Origin: Saksenaea vasiformis B4078
Taxonomy: Eukaryota > Mucoromycota > Mucoromycetes > Mucorales > Saksenaeaceae
Direction of reading: 5' to 3'
DNA length: 64,000 nucleotides
Assembly: GCA_000697055.1 (NCBI GenBank)
Contig: JNDT01001311.1
Location: forward strand, 1-64,000
Part shown: positions 46,220 to 58,427 of the stretch, in pieces
Position numbering within the stretch: the stretch's first letter is position 1
Layout of the letters: the number at the start of each line of letters is the position of its first letter
Position numbers and translations under genes: made by a program
The notes under the pieces: model-generated
Databases searched by the model: none
What the model saw: only the letters and a program-made list of their open reading frames with translations
Told to the model about the DNA's origin: nothing

Positions 46220-48589
46220 AGTCGCAAAAAAAATTTTTTTTCGTTCTCCCCTTCCATCATCTGTATTTACCGCACTTACTTTTATTTTTACATTGTACTA
46301 TAACTCTTTACACTTGCATATACCCAAAAACCCCCATTACCCTACAAAGGAAACAAATAAAACGTTCTCCGTCGCACCATATTATTCTACTTCCTTATAT
46401 GCCTCCGGCTATGTTCGCGAAATGGGGCTGCACGTATTTAAAGCGGCGCTACTGCACCGTGCGGCGGATCCGCCGAGCAGGTGCCCAGGCACTGGGCTTC
46501 TGGCAATTCGCAGCAATAAAAGGAAGATTCCTTTTTTCCCCAGTGCCATTAATGCTATAGACAGCTTAGAACATCTAATAACGTTGTTATGCAATTATTG
46601 AATCTCCTGCTAGTCACCAATAACTTAGACACTGCATACATCAGACTATCAACGCGACGTATACACCTTCGGTTCAAACCTGTTATACCTCATTTGATAT
46701 GTGTATGGACTTGCCAACGATAAAGACGATAGATGCGGAGGATAAACAATGGATCTATGACGCCCTCCAATTACATCCCATAGTGACTAACGGTCCAACG
46801 ACCTCCCGTGGTAGATTCAGATAAACTCCTTCTTCAGCGACGATAGCGTATTCATAGGAATGTTCCTGGACTGTCCGTCTGTGCCATCGTCACATACAAC
46901 TATTCTCCTTAGCCTATCGTTTGTACAGTTGAGTCGGAACAGAATTTTCTGTACACTTGGAAATTCGGCTTGTTGAACTTCCAATAATAGCAACCACGCA
47001 TGAAATGTACAGCAATTTTTTTTCCCACCGCACTGTTGGATTTCCGACTTCTACAGACGATTTACATATAAGCTAACAAGTAACAATGTTATGCAAAATT
47101 CTGCAAACCTTGCGAGGTTCCGGAAGATATGATTACCTATGGCGTCACTTCGATTTGATGCCTACCTGCTATTGACATGCGATGGATTCTATCACGAAAG
47201 ATTACATGTTGTTACAAACAGAGAATCACTGATCACAGAGCGTCCTCTTGTTGCTACAATGCAATGCAGTTGAAATGATGTCATGGTACGACGAGAGGTG
47301 CTCACAGCAAAGAGTTTCTCACCGCTCAGCTTTGCGCCCGTTCTACTATTTGAACATCCCCTGCCGTATCAATTACGCATCGCTCGTCAAAGATTGAATC
47401 ATTGTTCCTGTGGTCGTTCCTTCCGCTCATATCTTTGACATCGTTGAATAAGTCAGTCTAGTGGCAGGGACTGATACAGCAGGTTCTATCATTGTAGCCA
47501 TTAGAAATTGGTGACACTATCGTGTAGCAAACGTATCACAGCAGCGTTTGATACCTTGTATCAGTTCGCGGTATACGCAATCCGGTATTATATATGCTGC
47601 AGCCCATAAGGCTCGTTGCCGCACTGTGTTAAGAGCAGTCTGGTAAAACACGGCTGATAGACTTGATAGTCTTTTTTGCAATCGACGGCCCCCGCCTTCT
47701 TCAGGTAGCATGAGAATTTAGCACACATTTCATTAGAACACTGTATTTTCACTTCAGCGCCTATAGCTCAATCCGCCTATTGCAGCTTTGTTAGCCTAAC
47801 GCCTTAAGCCATTTTCTTAAGGACCATCGATGTTATAAGCTAGTCTACGCTCTGCGTGGCCCTTGTCTCCCTAAGAGTCCTGTTTCTTGAGACGTTTACG
47901 CTCTTGAAAGAACTTACCCATACCTGCAAGATTATATGCCTGAGTACTACTGAAGGGAGAAGCTCTGTATCGTATAAATATGAATAGCAGTCCGATCCCG
48001 CTCGATATGTTGCACTCACGATGATGGCTTTTCTATGCATATGCACTAGAAATTATCTAATCGCAAAATTGTTATCGGAAACTTCATGATTGACATCATC
48101 GGGATGAGTTGGGCTGTATTTCCTCAGGGAGGTTAGCTCCAGCCATAAAAAAGTCGGAAACTTCATGGCAAACTGAGTTGGAATTAGACAACGTATCCCG
48201 TTCAAACTGAATTGATTACACAACCGCTCTCGCAATTTCTCCTTGTATAAACTACGAAAGCAATGTAGCCAAAAGTTAACAGCGGATGATTAGAGGGTCT
48301 GTTACGCTTGGTTTGTTTTATTGAATTAGCAACCATGCGAAATTGATCGTATATTGGTATGTTTGTATTTCACATGATTGATTATATGATACAAACTTGG
48401 CACCGAAACAATATGTGAAATTGTGGTGGAGATCAAACGTACCATCGTTTATAGATTTTATACATAAAGATTAACACGGTTGAATATTCACTCTCTCGAA
48501 ATTTAATCATCCTCATCAGCTTCTCGAAAGAATCGCATATACTGTTACTTTTACACATGTATTAGATAGTGTTGTTTCTCCGTAGATGT
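46220..48589. other. Intergenic, nothing recognised
   Basis: 3' flank of the phytochelatin-synthase-like gene, then unrecognised sequence. No reading frame here shows similarity or splice structure. Confidence 0.4.
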
Positions 48590-49214
48590 TTATGGTTGTC
48601 CTTGAGTGCGTTTGGCATCCCTTTTTGTATCGTCATGATTCTTGCGTTTCCCTTGCTTTGGTTTAACAGCTGATTGTTTGTCGTTTGCCGTTTTCGTTTG
48701 ATATCTCCCTATGGCATCATCATAAGGTGCGAAAGACAATATATCTGCACTTCGAATCTCTGCTTACCTTTTGCTGGCACTGACAAGGTGTTGACAAAAC
48801 GTAACATAAGCATTGTGATAGATGAACGTTTTCCCTTACTTTTATTCTTTTCCTTTTTGAAGGCATATTCGTCCTGAAAATCGTCGCTTCCATCTTTATC
48901 GCATCCGGAAGTGATGCCTTTCCCAAACGTATTGACTCCATCTTCATTCTCTTTGGAAGTATATTCCTCTTGAAGCTCATCTGTTTCATCTTCTTCCTCC
49001 TGAAAGTTATCGCTATGTTCTGGCTTTAGGGAAGTGGAAGAGCATGCTAAAAGAACATTTAATAGGTGAAGAAGACATAACAGATCGTACATGGTTGACA
49101 ATCAACGGCACGCGACAGCTTTTTCTTCTTTTCTTTGTACTCTTTGTTTTTTACGCCAGGTGGATCGTGTCGCTTTCGCTTTACACGAATTGGTTCTTGG
49201 AAATCGTCATCCAT
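48590..49214 (-). CDS. Small charged protein with repeated DDFQE motifs (unrecognised)
   Basis: Four exons on the minus strand: 49214-49112, 49046-48840, a 12-nt microexon 48779-48768, and 48708-48590, giving 146 residues. All phases agree and every intron has GT..AG ends and normal size (59-65 nt). The sequence begins MDDDFQEPIRVKRKRHDPPG, with KRKR as a possible nuclear signal. It continues with SDNFQEEED and GSDDFQDEYAFKKEK, so a (D)DFQ(E/D) motif appears three times. It ends in a Lys/Arg-rich tail. No domain is recognised; a nuclear or nucleolar role is only a guess from composition. Skipping the microexon also keeps the frame open, so both isoforms are possible. Confidence 0.6.
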
Positions 49215-49989
49215 AATAACGGTATATGTACAACGAAAAGGTTTCTTTTAGTACTATCGCTGAACTCGTAGCAAAAAAAGGTGTTTCTGAATTTCGACGA
49301 AGAAAAGAAAATGTATGCTTTTAAGCGAGTCCGAAGAAAGAGAAGTGACAACTTGAATAAAAATTTATTTTGAAACAAAAACCCTGAAGTCACCCATTCT
49401 CCTCTATAAGAAGATCCTTTATACTAACAAGTGCCTTTATCGATTTCACTCTTATGGAGCACATATAGCGAAGCCTCAATCTCTGGTCTGATAGTAACTT
49501 ATGTGACGTTTGCTTTTCGATTGTTCTATGTAAACTGCCCTTAAATTCCCGTTCTCGAGAGGACCAAAAGCTTGTCAGGTAAGGAAATTCTATTACTCAC
49601 CGCTAACATAGTCCAGTTCACTGTGGTGGAAAACTTGGTTTACAGCCCAGCAACAGGGAAATGGGCGGGCTTCTCGCATACCGGACTCCGGACAATACCG
49701 CAAAGTCGTCACACGCCCATCGCGTTTCTGTCTCGTCACACCGGACCACTACGAGTCCGGCTACTATCAAGATGCAGTGCTTGTAACAGACATAGCTCTC
49801 TCTTTTCCCAGTAAGGTAGGCATCGCAGATGTGTGAAGTAGCTTCGGATGGATGGATGGATAGAGAGAGACAATGAAGATGGACACGGATGGAGAAATAG
49901 TAGAAAATCATCAACTTTTGCAACGATCGAGAATGTGGAGACTGATTCCCTTTTCCTTCTTTTTTTAATTCATTAGACTTTGAGCAAAC
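49215..49989. promoter_or_regulatory. Divergent upstream region, small charged protein and uL22
   Basis: Holds the promoters of both flanking genes. A pyrimidine-rich tract ending ATTCATTAG just before the uL22 ATG (49953-49977) resembles an intron acceptor, so a 5'UTR intron is possible. Nothing else is recognised. Confidence 0.4.
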
Positions 49990-50716
49990 ATGGTCAAATA
50001 CGCTACTACACCGGCCAACCCCGCTAAGGGTAAGCAAAGACAAGTTGCGTTTTGTTTTGTAGGATTTTAACAGGTCAGCGTTCGATTTCATTAGCTGCCA
50101 AGTCCAAGGGTGCCTACCTTCGTGTCCACGTATGTATAACGAGAATGAGAGGAAAAAAGATATTGATCCGCGTATTTCTTTAGTTCAAGAACACCCGTGA
50201 AGTCGCCGCTGCCATCAAGGGTATGAAGTTGAGCAAGGCCTACGCTTACTTGAACAACGTCACCGAGCACAAGCAAGCCATCCCCTTCCGTCGCTTCAAC
50301 GGTGGTGTTGGTCGTACTGCTCAGGCCAAGGAGTTTGGTACCACCCAGGCTCGCTGGCCCGTTAAGTCTGTCAAGTTTGTCACTGACTTGCTGAAGAACG
50401 CTGAGAGCAATGCCGAGGTAGGATGAGCTGAATGGGAAAAAGAAAAATTGTAGAAATGTAATGCGACATCAATTAGGCCAAGGGTTTGAACGTCGAAGAG
50501 TTGTACATCTCCGGTGTTGTTGTGAACCAGGCTCCTAAGCACCGCCGCAGAACCTACCGTGCTCACGGTAGAATCAACCCCTTCATGACCTCGCCCTCTC
50601 ACATCGAGGTTATCCTTACTGAGAAGGATGAGGTTGTTCCCAAGGCTACTGACAAGAAGGTTGTCCGTCTTAATGCTCGCCAGTTGGCTCGCAATGCCCG
50701 TCTCGCTCGTGCTTAA
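49990..50716 (+). CDS. RPL17: 60S ribosomal protein uL22 (L17)
   Basis: Four exons: 49990-50029, 50095-50129, 50184-50417 and 50477-50716, giving 182 residues. The start [33 protein letters not shown] is typical. [68 protein letters not shown] and [28 protein letters not shown] follow. It is a large-subunit protein lining the peptide exit tunnel. The length equals that of other eukaryotes. Early introns of this kind are common in fungal ribosomal protein genes. Confidence 0.97.
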
Positions 50717-51031
50717 ATGTACAACCCGTAACACAATAAAAATTTATACATTGCATAGCAGATTGTTTGCTGTTTTGGTTGCACATTGCGTGTTGGTTGT
50801 TTTGGTGTTATACTGATAGATAGCAGGAAATCCAATTCATGTACGCAAATTCGCTTGACTGAAAGAAGTGATATCAGATCTTTTGCTTCACATTATCCAT
50901 TTGTGGAAACCCCGATCACGGCAGGGCAGATGAGACAGTCCAAATTTGCAAAGCGCGCCAATGGTCGTTAAATAAGCGATGGCGAATTGCAAAGCTGACT
51001 TGCGTCTTCTCTCTTCTCGTTTTCGTGTACA
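50717..51031. promoter_or_regulatory. Upstream region of the Rdx gene, with two uORFs
   Basis: A four-codon uORF (ATG GTC GTT AAA TAA, 50961-50975) is followed by a 21-codon uORF (50979-51044) that overlaps the main ATG at 51032 in another frame. Both the longer uORF and the main frame begin ATGGCGAAT. Translation of the uORFs is not shown. Confidence 0.4.
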
Positions 51032-51550
51032 ATGGCGAATGTGAACAAACCGCGGGTCTCCATAGAGGTGAGGACATTACTGGTCATAAGAGAACTATTT
51101 CTGAGATTGCAGCTAGTATTGTCCAAAATGTCGGTGGATGTTGCGTGCTGGTAAAAAAGAAAAAGAGAATATTGGGTCGCATTGACGGGTCGGAATAGCG
51201 TGGATGGGGCAAGAACTGCTAACAACATTTGAATCCGAAATTGGTGAACTCGCATTGATTCCTGGTGATGTTGGCGTGTTCAGAATTAAGGCAAATGATG
51301 GTAAGAGCTGACAACGTCGAGTCCTACAACCGATGGATAATAATCTGGCAATAAAGAATTGATTTGGGACAGAAAAGAACAAGGAGGATTTCCCGACGTC
51401 AAGCAATTGGTAAAAGAAAAGCATATATAACAACATCTAACCTTTGTACAGAAACAAGTGGTACGGGATGTGATTGCTCCTGATCGATCTCTTGGTCATT
51501 CAGATCGTAAGAAGGAAGAGGATTCATGCAAAACATGTCCACCTGTTTAG
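51032..51550 (+). CDS. SelW/Rdx-family thioredoxin-like protein (Cys form) with a second C-terminal CxxC
   Basis: Five exons: 51032-51067, 51117-51150, 51199-51300, 51357-51409 and 51452-51550, giving 107 residues in phase. The N-terminal beta strand and redox motif read VSIEYCPKCRWMLRAAWMGQELL, with C14-P-K-C17 where animal selenoproteins have CxxU. ALIPGDVGVFRI, ELIWDRKEQGGFPDVKQLKQVVRD and RSLGHSD are diagnostic for the Rdx (SelW/SelT/SelH-like) family. These are small redox proteins of the thioredoxin fold with uncertain substrates. Unusually the tail ends with another CxxC (C101-K-T-C104). No selenocysteine TGA is present. The catalytic-loop exon 2 is only 34 nt. Confidence 0.92.
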
Positions 51551-52100
51551 ATAGTCTTAACGATAATAAGCACACCTACTTTGTTATCTTTATTCTCTGC
51601 ATTCGATAAACTTTGACTCGTGTACATTACTACTATCCAAATCATAAGTTAACGTGTTTAAACTGGGTGTGCTGTTCTGAATAAGGTGCTAACGGTGTAA
51701 CAATCATTGCCATTACCTCACCTTGAGAATGTATGCTTCGAACACATGTCTTCCAGACGATCAGCGTGTCCTTGCAAGGTATTTGAGCACTTGAACGAAA
51801 GCATTGCGCTAATAAATCTTGTGATACATCGGCTTCCGGCATGATCGCAGTGCTCTTCGTCGTTCATCATAGACAAGCTCTACAACAAGATTTATCTTCC
51901 TGTATACATATATACGCTGCTGGCTTCATTTTTTGCACAGAAGATCCTGCATCCAATGTAGATGAACTAAAAAGAAATATGCTCAAAACGATGATTGTTC
52001 CTTTATATAACTGTACACCAGATGCAATAGTTTGCTTTTGCCTTTCCCTCTAAAACCAAAGGTATATCCATTTTCCTTTGCTCTATATTCATATGTTTCA
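51551..52100. other. Intergenic between convergent Rdx and ArgRS genes
   Basis: No gene is supported. The frame at 51841-52053 is short and without similarity. Confidence 0.4.
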
Positions 52101-54027
52101 TTACATGCGCTCCAAAGGTCGAATGCCCAAAAGAGTTAACCCGTTGCTCAGAGTTCTTCTGGCGGCCCAGAACATCAACATCCTCGCCTTTCCGAGTTCT
52201 TCATCCATGCCTTTCACTCGAAGACGATGACTTGCCAAGCTTGTAGCATGGGAAAGTTTGAAAAGGTAATTCACCAGAGTACACGGCTCCAATGCGGCAA
52301 AGGAGCTTCTCACCAGGTCAGGAAAGTAAGAGATCATCTGGACCAGCTCAAACGCCTCTCGCTCCTTCAATAATAAGAAGTTGCAATTGGGTACCACAGG
52401 TATCTCAGCCTTGCGCTCGATACTAGGTAAAATCTATTGTTTAAACCCGTCTACCTTAAATCAACAAAGATCAGACTTACCCACATGCACGCGCGTGTGC
52501 ATACTGCAGAAATACACCTGTGTCTCCCCGTGCATCTGTCATACGATCCCATGAAAACGAATAGTTCTTTGTCCGCTTCGACTTCATGTCTTGGATAAGA
52601 ATTGCGGATATTCCAAGACTATCAGCAGTTTGCTCAATGCAATCTGCTTCCACCGCGTTCTGGGCATCTTCACGTTGCATATATTCAGTGATCTTATCCT
52701 TTGCAGCATCAAGAATATCTTCCAAGAAGATGGCCGTTCCTTGACGAGTCGATATGCCGTTTATGCGGCCGAAACTGAGATGCTCCAATTCTATGCCATC
52801 ATACATCATTTCTGCAACTTTAAACACCTGCTTAAAGTATGTGTCCTGCTCCACACCCACAGTATAGAGAGCCTTGTCAAAGTTGTATCTCTCCTTGCGC
52901 ATCATTATACTTGCCAAATCGCGAGTAATGTAAAGACTTGTACCATCTGCTCGTTGAATGACAGGCATTCCCAGGTTAAATTCCTGAAGATTAACAGCAT
53001 ATGCTCCATCTTCCATCCTGGTCAGCAGATTCTGTGCTCGTAGTCGCTGATACACTTTAGGAATATAGTCGCTTACTTCTGACTCGCCCGAGTAGGTGTC
53101 AAAATGGACCCCGAGTCGGTCATAGATCGAGGCATACGATGCGATACTCATATCCTTCAATCTTCTCCATAGTGCCAAGGAAGTTTCATCACCTAAGATT
53201 CTCTACTAAATGAAATGCAACTCAATCGTCTTTCCCGCTTACCCTCTTCCATGCGCTTAAAATAGGCATTGGCTAAGATGTGAAGCTCTGGATTTTTCTT
53301 TGCTTCTTTGTTAATTTTAACATAAACGTCGTATAAATGATGGATAGGATTGTTTTTCAGTAATGTTTCGTCTCCGTATCTCTCGAAGCCCACAGCCAAA
53401 AGACCTATGGCGAGTCAGTCAGGATCAGCAGCGTGCTGCGCACTTCGTACCATACTGTTTTCCCCAATCTCCCAAATAATTGATGCCAACGACGTTATAT
53501 CCCATGGCTTCATGAATCCTCTTGGCGAAGTTGCCTAAGATCGTGCTGCGTAGATGCCCTGCATGAAAGGGTTTGGCGATATTTGGCGAGCTGTAGTCAA
53601 TCACAACGGTTCCTTTTCGGTCCGCGTCTGCCCATCCATATCTTTCCTGCTCTCTATGGACTTGCAGTAACACTTGCTTGGTAAATTCAGGCTGTCGCAC
53701 TCGAAAATGAACTTGATTCTCATGAGCCGTCGCGCTTTCAATCAACGCATCGCCTCGGAACTATGACAGAATGGGAGGGTCAAATCGACATGCTTCAAGA
53801 GAACAGAGAATTACATTGCTAGCAATGTCTGCTGACCATGCCTTGGAAGATACGTCCGGAGCAGCGTCTGGCCATTTCGCTCGAAGTTTGTCCAGGGAAA
53901 GAATAAACTGGCTATCAGTTTTTTTACCAGGAATCAGAAGAAGATTACTGAGCTGTGATTCGGAACATCGTATCAGAGACGAAAGCTGTTTTCCTATAGC
54001 CTGTCTGAATTGTAACGATGTCGCCAT
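52101..54027 (-). CDS. Arginyl-tRNA synthetase
   Basis: Five exons on the minus strand: 54027-53815, 53760-53451, 53404-53243, 53192-52481 and 52422-52101, giving 572 residues with consistent phases. The class I signature is [24 protein letters not shown], with the HIGH motif as HAGH at 137-140. It is followed by [25 protein letters not shown] and the Arg-specific [15 protein letters not shown] and [29 protein letters not shown] occupies the KMSKS-equivalent position. The C-terminal DALR anticodon-binding domain ends [10 protein letters not shown]. It charges tRNA-Arg. The first exon shows no clear mitochondrial leader. Whether it is the cytosolic or mitochondrial enzyme cannot be decided here, and one gene may serve both. 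Confidence 0.95.
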
Positions 54028-55106
54028 TAGCTACCGTAACGTAGTACTCTTGATACGATAGAAATGAAAACGAGGTCACTTCAACAGCAATCGCTGTCGG
54101 AGTGTATATGACATTCGAGATCGGCTTACACAGAGTTGTGATGTGCAAAAGATGGTTATACTAGGAGTCTCAGTGAACGTCAACGGTTATCAATGGAATT
54201 ATAGTTACAACAATGGAACAGGAAAGCCGTTGTTCTTGTCGAGGTGTACAACAGATAGTCGATTTATGCAACTCTTATCCTCAGGAGATAAAAGAAAGAA
54301 AGTTGACTACTTGGCTGCTGAAGCGCATCGGGAATAAAGTCAATCTAGTCCTTCGACCAGATACCTTTATAAAGCGGCCTTTGCATATCTCTTTTCGTAT
54401 TCAGTGTTGCTTCTCTAATTTCATAGCTTCTGGGCATTTCATGTTTTGGGGCATCTAGGAATTCATTGCCAACCTTCTTTTGTCTGCTTGTAGTGGCGTT
54501 GACACTTCCACATTAGCTGAAACGCGAGTTTACAGAACTGTAGATTTATCGTCGACCCTGTCAGCACATGATGAATATTCAGTCAGGGATACTTAGCATT
54601 GTCTGGTATCGTTCCTTTAAGGCGGCCCATAAGACACTGTTTTCATTATTCATGCGTCAATGACTTCCTATGTTGCCAGCCTTAAGTCATAGTTAGTTTC
54701 TCTTAATGGTTATATCGGTAAACATCAGATGACAGACAGATGCTAAAAAAGTACTTACACTATCTATATCTATATATATGCATAGTCTTGTGTGCTTCGG
54801 CTGTGCGATGTCCATGAACGTTGTGCAGTTGGTTTGTTCATCACTCACCAATGCAGACGGTCAGCGCGCTATGAGATAACGCTTAACGTGGCCCATGTGC
54901 ATCCATTTGAGTAGCAATCCATCCAAGCTTGCAGATAATTTTCCATGTCGACATAAATGGTCATCTCCCGTGTCTAAGATACCCGCCCTTTTCTATTGAC
55001 CTTCAAATGTTCGGAATTCCGTCTTTTCTATCTTTTTTGACGAGAAGTCGCCTCAAACCTACGCGACAATTGTGACAGCTACATATCATCAGCTGTTGTA
55101 CACTGT
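54028..55106. other. Intergenic, nothing recognised
   Basis: ArgRS promoter side and unrecognised sequence. A TATATC-rich simple stretch lies near 54762-54780. Confidence 0.4.
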
Positions 55107-56062
55107 TTATTGAATGCATTTTTACACTACTCTATGTAAATCTTGCGTCCATCAGGAGCCGGTCTTGCACTAAGGAAGAGATGAAATATGCGGTTATCAG
55201 TGTAAATTGGCGATAAAACAATACTCCACTTACGTCAACTTGGTTCCCATATGGACGCAAAATTTATTCGAGCAGCATAAAAATTCATTCACGGTTAGTA
55301 AATGGAAGATACTTCGATGCCACTTCACTTACTCCCGAGGGGCATAGCTATATAATGGCAGCAGCCTGCCCCGCATCTGACGCGATGGGGACGGCAGAGG
55401 AGATTATAGTGACATAAATGCCACTTTGGGTTTTTACGCCGTGCAGAGGACTTGAAGCGATGCAACGTCTGGCGAGGTTCTGTCGTGGAAGTTGGATAAC
55501 CCAGTTTGCGATAATACTTGCCTACCTGGTGGTGAACAAGGGGCTACACCACAGCCGAGACGGTTCGGGACAGAGGTCATGCAGGCTAAAGAATAGACGT
55601 AAAGACATGAATAATCCTGTATGTATATAAATTGACATCCTTACCGGGATGCCTTTTTGAAAAACAGAGCCAAAGAATTTAAAAATGATTCATCCGTGTC
55701 TTTAAATACGGATCATTTTGGATGGAACCTATTCTTACCTTGAGCACATTTTTACTTCTTTCCGACAGAATATTGGGAAATCGATCACTGAAGTACCTCA
55801 ATGCAAAGATAATGTTCTTGCTTCAACGGAACGTTTGCCTTACCTTGAGACATTTTTGCTGCTTTCGGAAGAATACCGAAAAACCATCGCTGAAGCACTT
55901 TAATGCAACATTGAGGTTACCCAGGCTCGAACTATTCCTTGGATTAATGCAAATGAACCACTTCTTCACGCCAAGACGCATCACTCTCCAGCGCTAAAAT
56001 TACTTGGATTGAACGTCTCATAATATTTATCTGACGCAAACGTGGATTCCAAATCCGGTATT
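55107..56062 (+). repeat. Dispersed repeat family, copy B (most complete)
   Basis: About 0.95 kb. The left end TGTTTATTGAATGC is shared with copy C. From 55180 it is colinear with copy A, including ATGCGGTTATCAG, GCAGCATAAAAATTCATTC, ATTGACATCCTTACCGGGA and TCTGACGCAAACGTGGATTC. The frames inside are short. No inverted termini, LTRs or tRNA-like promoter were identified, so the element may be non-autonomous or a relic. Confidence 0.85.
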
Positions 56063-57233
56063 TCTACTAGTCTTTTTGCTCTTACAATAATTAGTGTGGC
56101 ATATTTCTGAGGTATATTGTCTAAAATGCAAGGGAGTCGTTCAAGTCTGCCCACCAATCTTCAGTAAGGTTTGCCTGCCGACATTCAAACTTTCAACTCA
56201 AGTGTCATGACTGTCACTCTGAACTGATTAATAGTGATGCAAGTATCCACGAGATTTGTTTCACATACAAATGTTGTCAATTTCCGATGTACCGCTCTTT
56301 TTGGCAGAGTACCACTCGGCGAACTATTTGCTTGATTGAGAACATATTGGATCTCGACCTTTCCTTCAGGATCTAAGGTTTTACTGTCTGGTCAAGAGGA
56401 ACTCGGACAATAGTCTACCTTAGTACGTCATTGGTATTGGAAGTATAACATCGATTATCGGAGTGTGTCGCGTATAGAAAGAGTACGCGCATGCAGATGG
56501 CTTATTTCGAGTCCAACATCTGTGATCCTATTGTAGTAGTTCTATAGTCAGTACCTGTGACTATGAAGCTTTAATTAATGGTAGAATAGTGCTAACAATG
56601 CGAAGATGAGCGTGATACTTGTTTCTTTTTCCTCATCGCACCCATATATAGCCTGAACTGAAGAGAGAACGAAATAATATTCCGAATCGCCGAGTCAATA
56701 AGCAAAAAAAAATTTTTTTGATTCAAAATAGCTCGATCTAGCTGTATGCTTGAAAAGTCCAAAAGTCTATCATATAAAACCTTTACAACAAAATTTGCGA
56801 TTTCTTTTTTTGTGGGTAAATTTCATATTTAGGTCTGCATGTTATCTATGAAATGCATAATTACGGTGAGGTAAATTGTCGCGAAAATCGGAAGTTTCTA
56901 CATGAAAACGATAATCTTGGTACGGTAAAATCTTTTCATGGATACAAACTAGCATTTCAGTAATTTGCGTTGTATCAAGAAGAAGCGTAGAATGATGATG
57001 TTTTTCACCCTTTTTGACGGTATAGGAGGAGAAGCAAACAAGATTTTATTATAGAGTGCCACCGCAAAAAGAAAACTCTGACGTGGGTAATTCGGTGCTT
57101 GAATTCGAAAAAATGCACCAAATTTCCCCCATTAAACCGTGTTTGTGTTTTTGTTGTTGTCCAACTATCTCCGTGAACCAGCGGCAAACTTTGTTCCATC
57201 TTTCACGCAGCTTCATCCACAGCCAGGTTTTCT
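56063..57233. other. Intergenic upstream of the sirtuin gene
   Basis: AT-rich. A possible MAKxN-type leader is visible around 57056-57230, but it was not taken as coding because the sirtuin start is well placed at 57234. Nothing else is recognised. Confidence 0.4.
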
Positions 57234-58427
57234 ATGAAAGTGAAAATCGCCATTTCAGAACCGCGAGAGGTCATTGATCCACTGGTCGCTGATCTTGCTG
57301 CTTGCATTGCTAGAAGTAAGCGTGCACTGGTTGTCACTGGTGCGGGGATCTCCTGCACTGGAGGAATTCCTGTAAGAACTAGTCTTTCAACTTTTTCTTT
57401 TCTGCGTACATACGCGCTTTAGAGGTGTGATCTAACATTCTGTCAATGTTAGGATTTTCGTTCAGCCGATGGTCTCTACAACTTGGTCAAAAAGAAACAC
57501 CCCAAGGTGGTTCTGCGAGGTGCAGAGTTGTTTGATGCGATGCTTTTCAGGGATGAAAAAAGGATTCGATGCTTTTACACATTTATGGCCGAATTAAAAA
57601 AGTTGATCAACACTGCCACACCTACGCCCACGCATACGTTTATACGAAGCCTTAACGAAAAAGGACAGTTGATGCGATGTTACACACAGAACATTGACTG
57701 TCTAGAAGAAGCACTTGATCTTCCTGTAGTGCAGCTGCACGGTACAATGAGCAAAGTGAAATGTACACTGTGTTCGGCTTCGTACGAATTTACGGCAGAT
57801 TATGAAAAACAATTCCGCGAAGGTGCCCCACCAGCGTGTCCAAAATGTGAATCTGTGGACAGTGAACGCGCACGACTCGGTAAACGACAATTAGCCACTG
57901 GTACTTTGCGACCAGATATTGTGCTTTACAACGAAGCCCATCCCGAGGGCGACACCATTGGTCAGCTGCAGGTCAGCGATCTGAAGAAAAAGCCTGATCT
58001 AATGATTATCATGGGCACATCCCTTAAAATCGCCGGCGTTAAGAAATTTATCAAGCAAGCTGCGCGTGCTATTCACAGCACAAAAACGGGTCGCGTCGTT
58101 TTTGTCAATAAAACGCCAGCTACGAAAGAATGGGACAAGATTTTCGACTACGAAGTGATTGGCAGCACCGATGAATGGGTTAAGATGACAGAACTCAAGC
58201 TGCAAGATCAACAAGCTATGACTGCTGCAAAATTACGGTTAAAACGGTCAATGTCTGATATCAAAGAAGAAGCTGACGAAAATGAAAAGGAAAATGCCGG
58301 CAAAAGCCGCACGACTCGGACGACGAAACGATCAAAGACTACGGAGGCAAAAGCGACACAAACGACTTTATCCACATTTTGTGTGACCAAACGAACAGCC
58401 ATGAAAGTCTCCAAAAAAGGATTGTAA
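57234..58427 (+). CDS. Class I sirtuin of Hst3/Hst4 type (NAD+-dependent histone deacetylase)
   Basis: Two exons, 57234-57371 and 57453-58427, giving 370 residues. NAD-binding motifs are TGAGIS (35-40), DFRSADGLY (47-55) and TQNID (124-128). The catalytic His142 is in QLHGT. The structural zinc is held by C150/C153 and C175/C178. LRPDIVLYNEAHP and IIMGTSLKIAGVKKFIK match the Hst3/4 group, which in yeast removes H3K56 acetylation after replication. A charged, disordered C-terminal tail (from about 285) contains KRSK-type basic runs. It also holds Q349-TTLSTFC356, which resembles a PCNA-interacting peptide (QxxLxxFx). The gene is convergent with the following membrane-protein gene, 234 bp apart. 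Confidence 0.93.

Noticed and set aside
47758..47830. tRNA-like start (GCGCCTATAGCTCAAT)
   Set aside because: No B-box (GGTTCGANTCC) and no acceptor-stem pairing in the expected distance.
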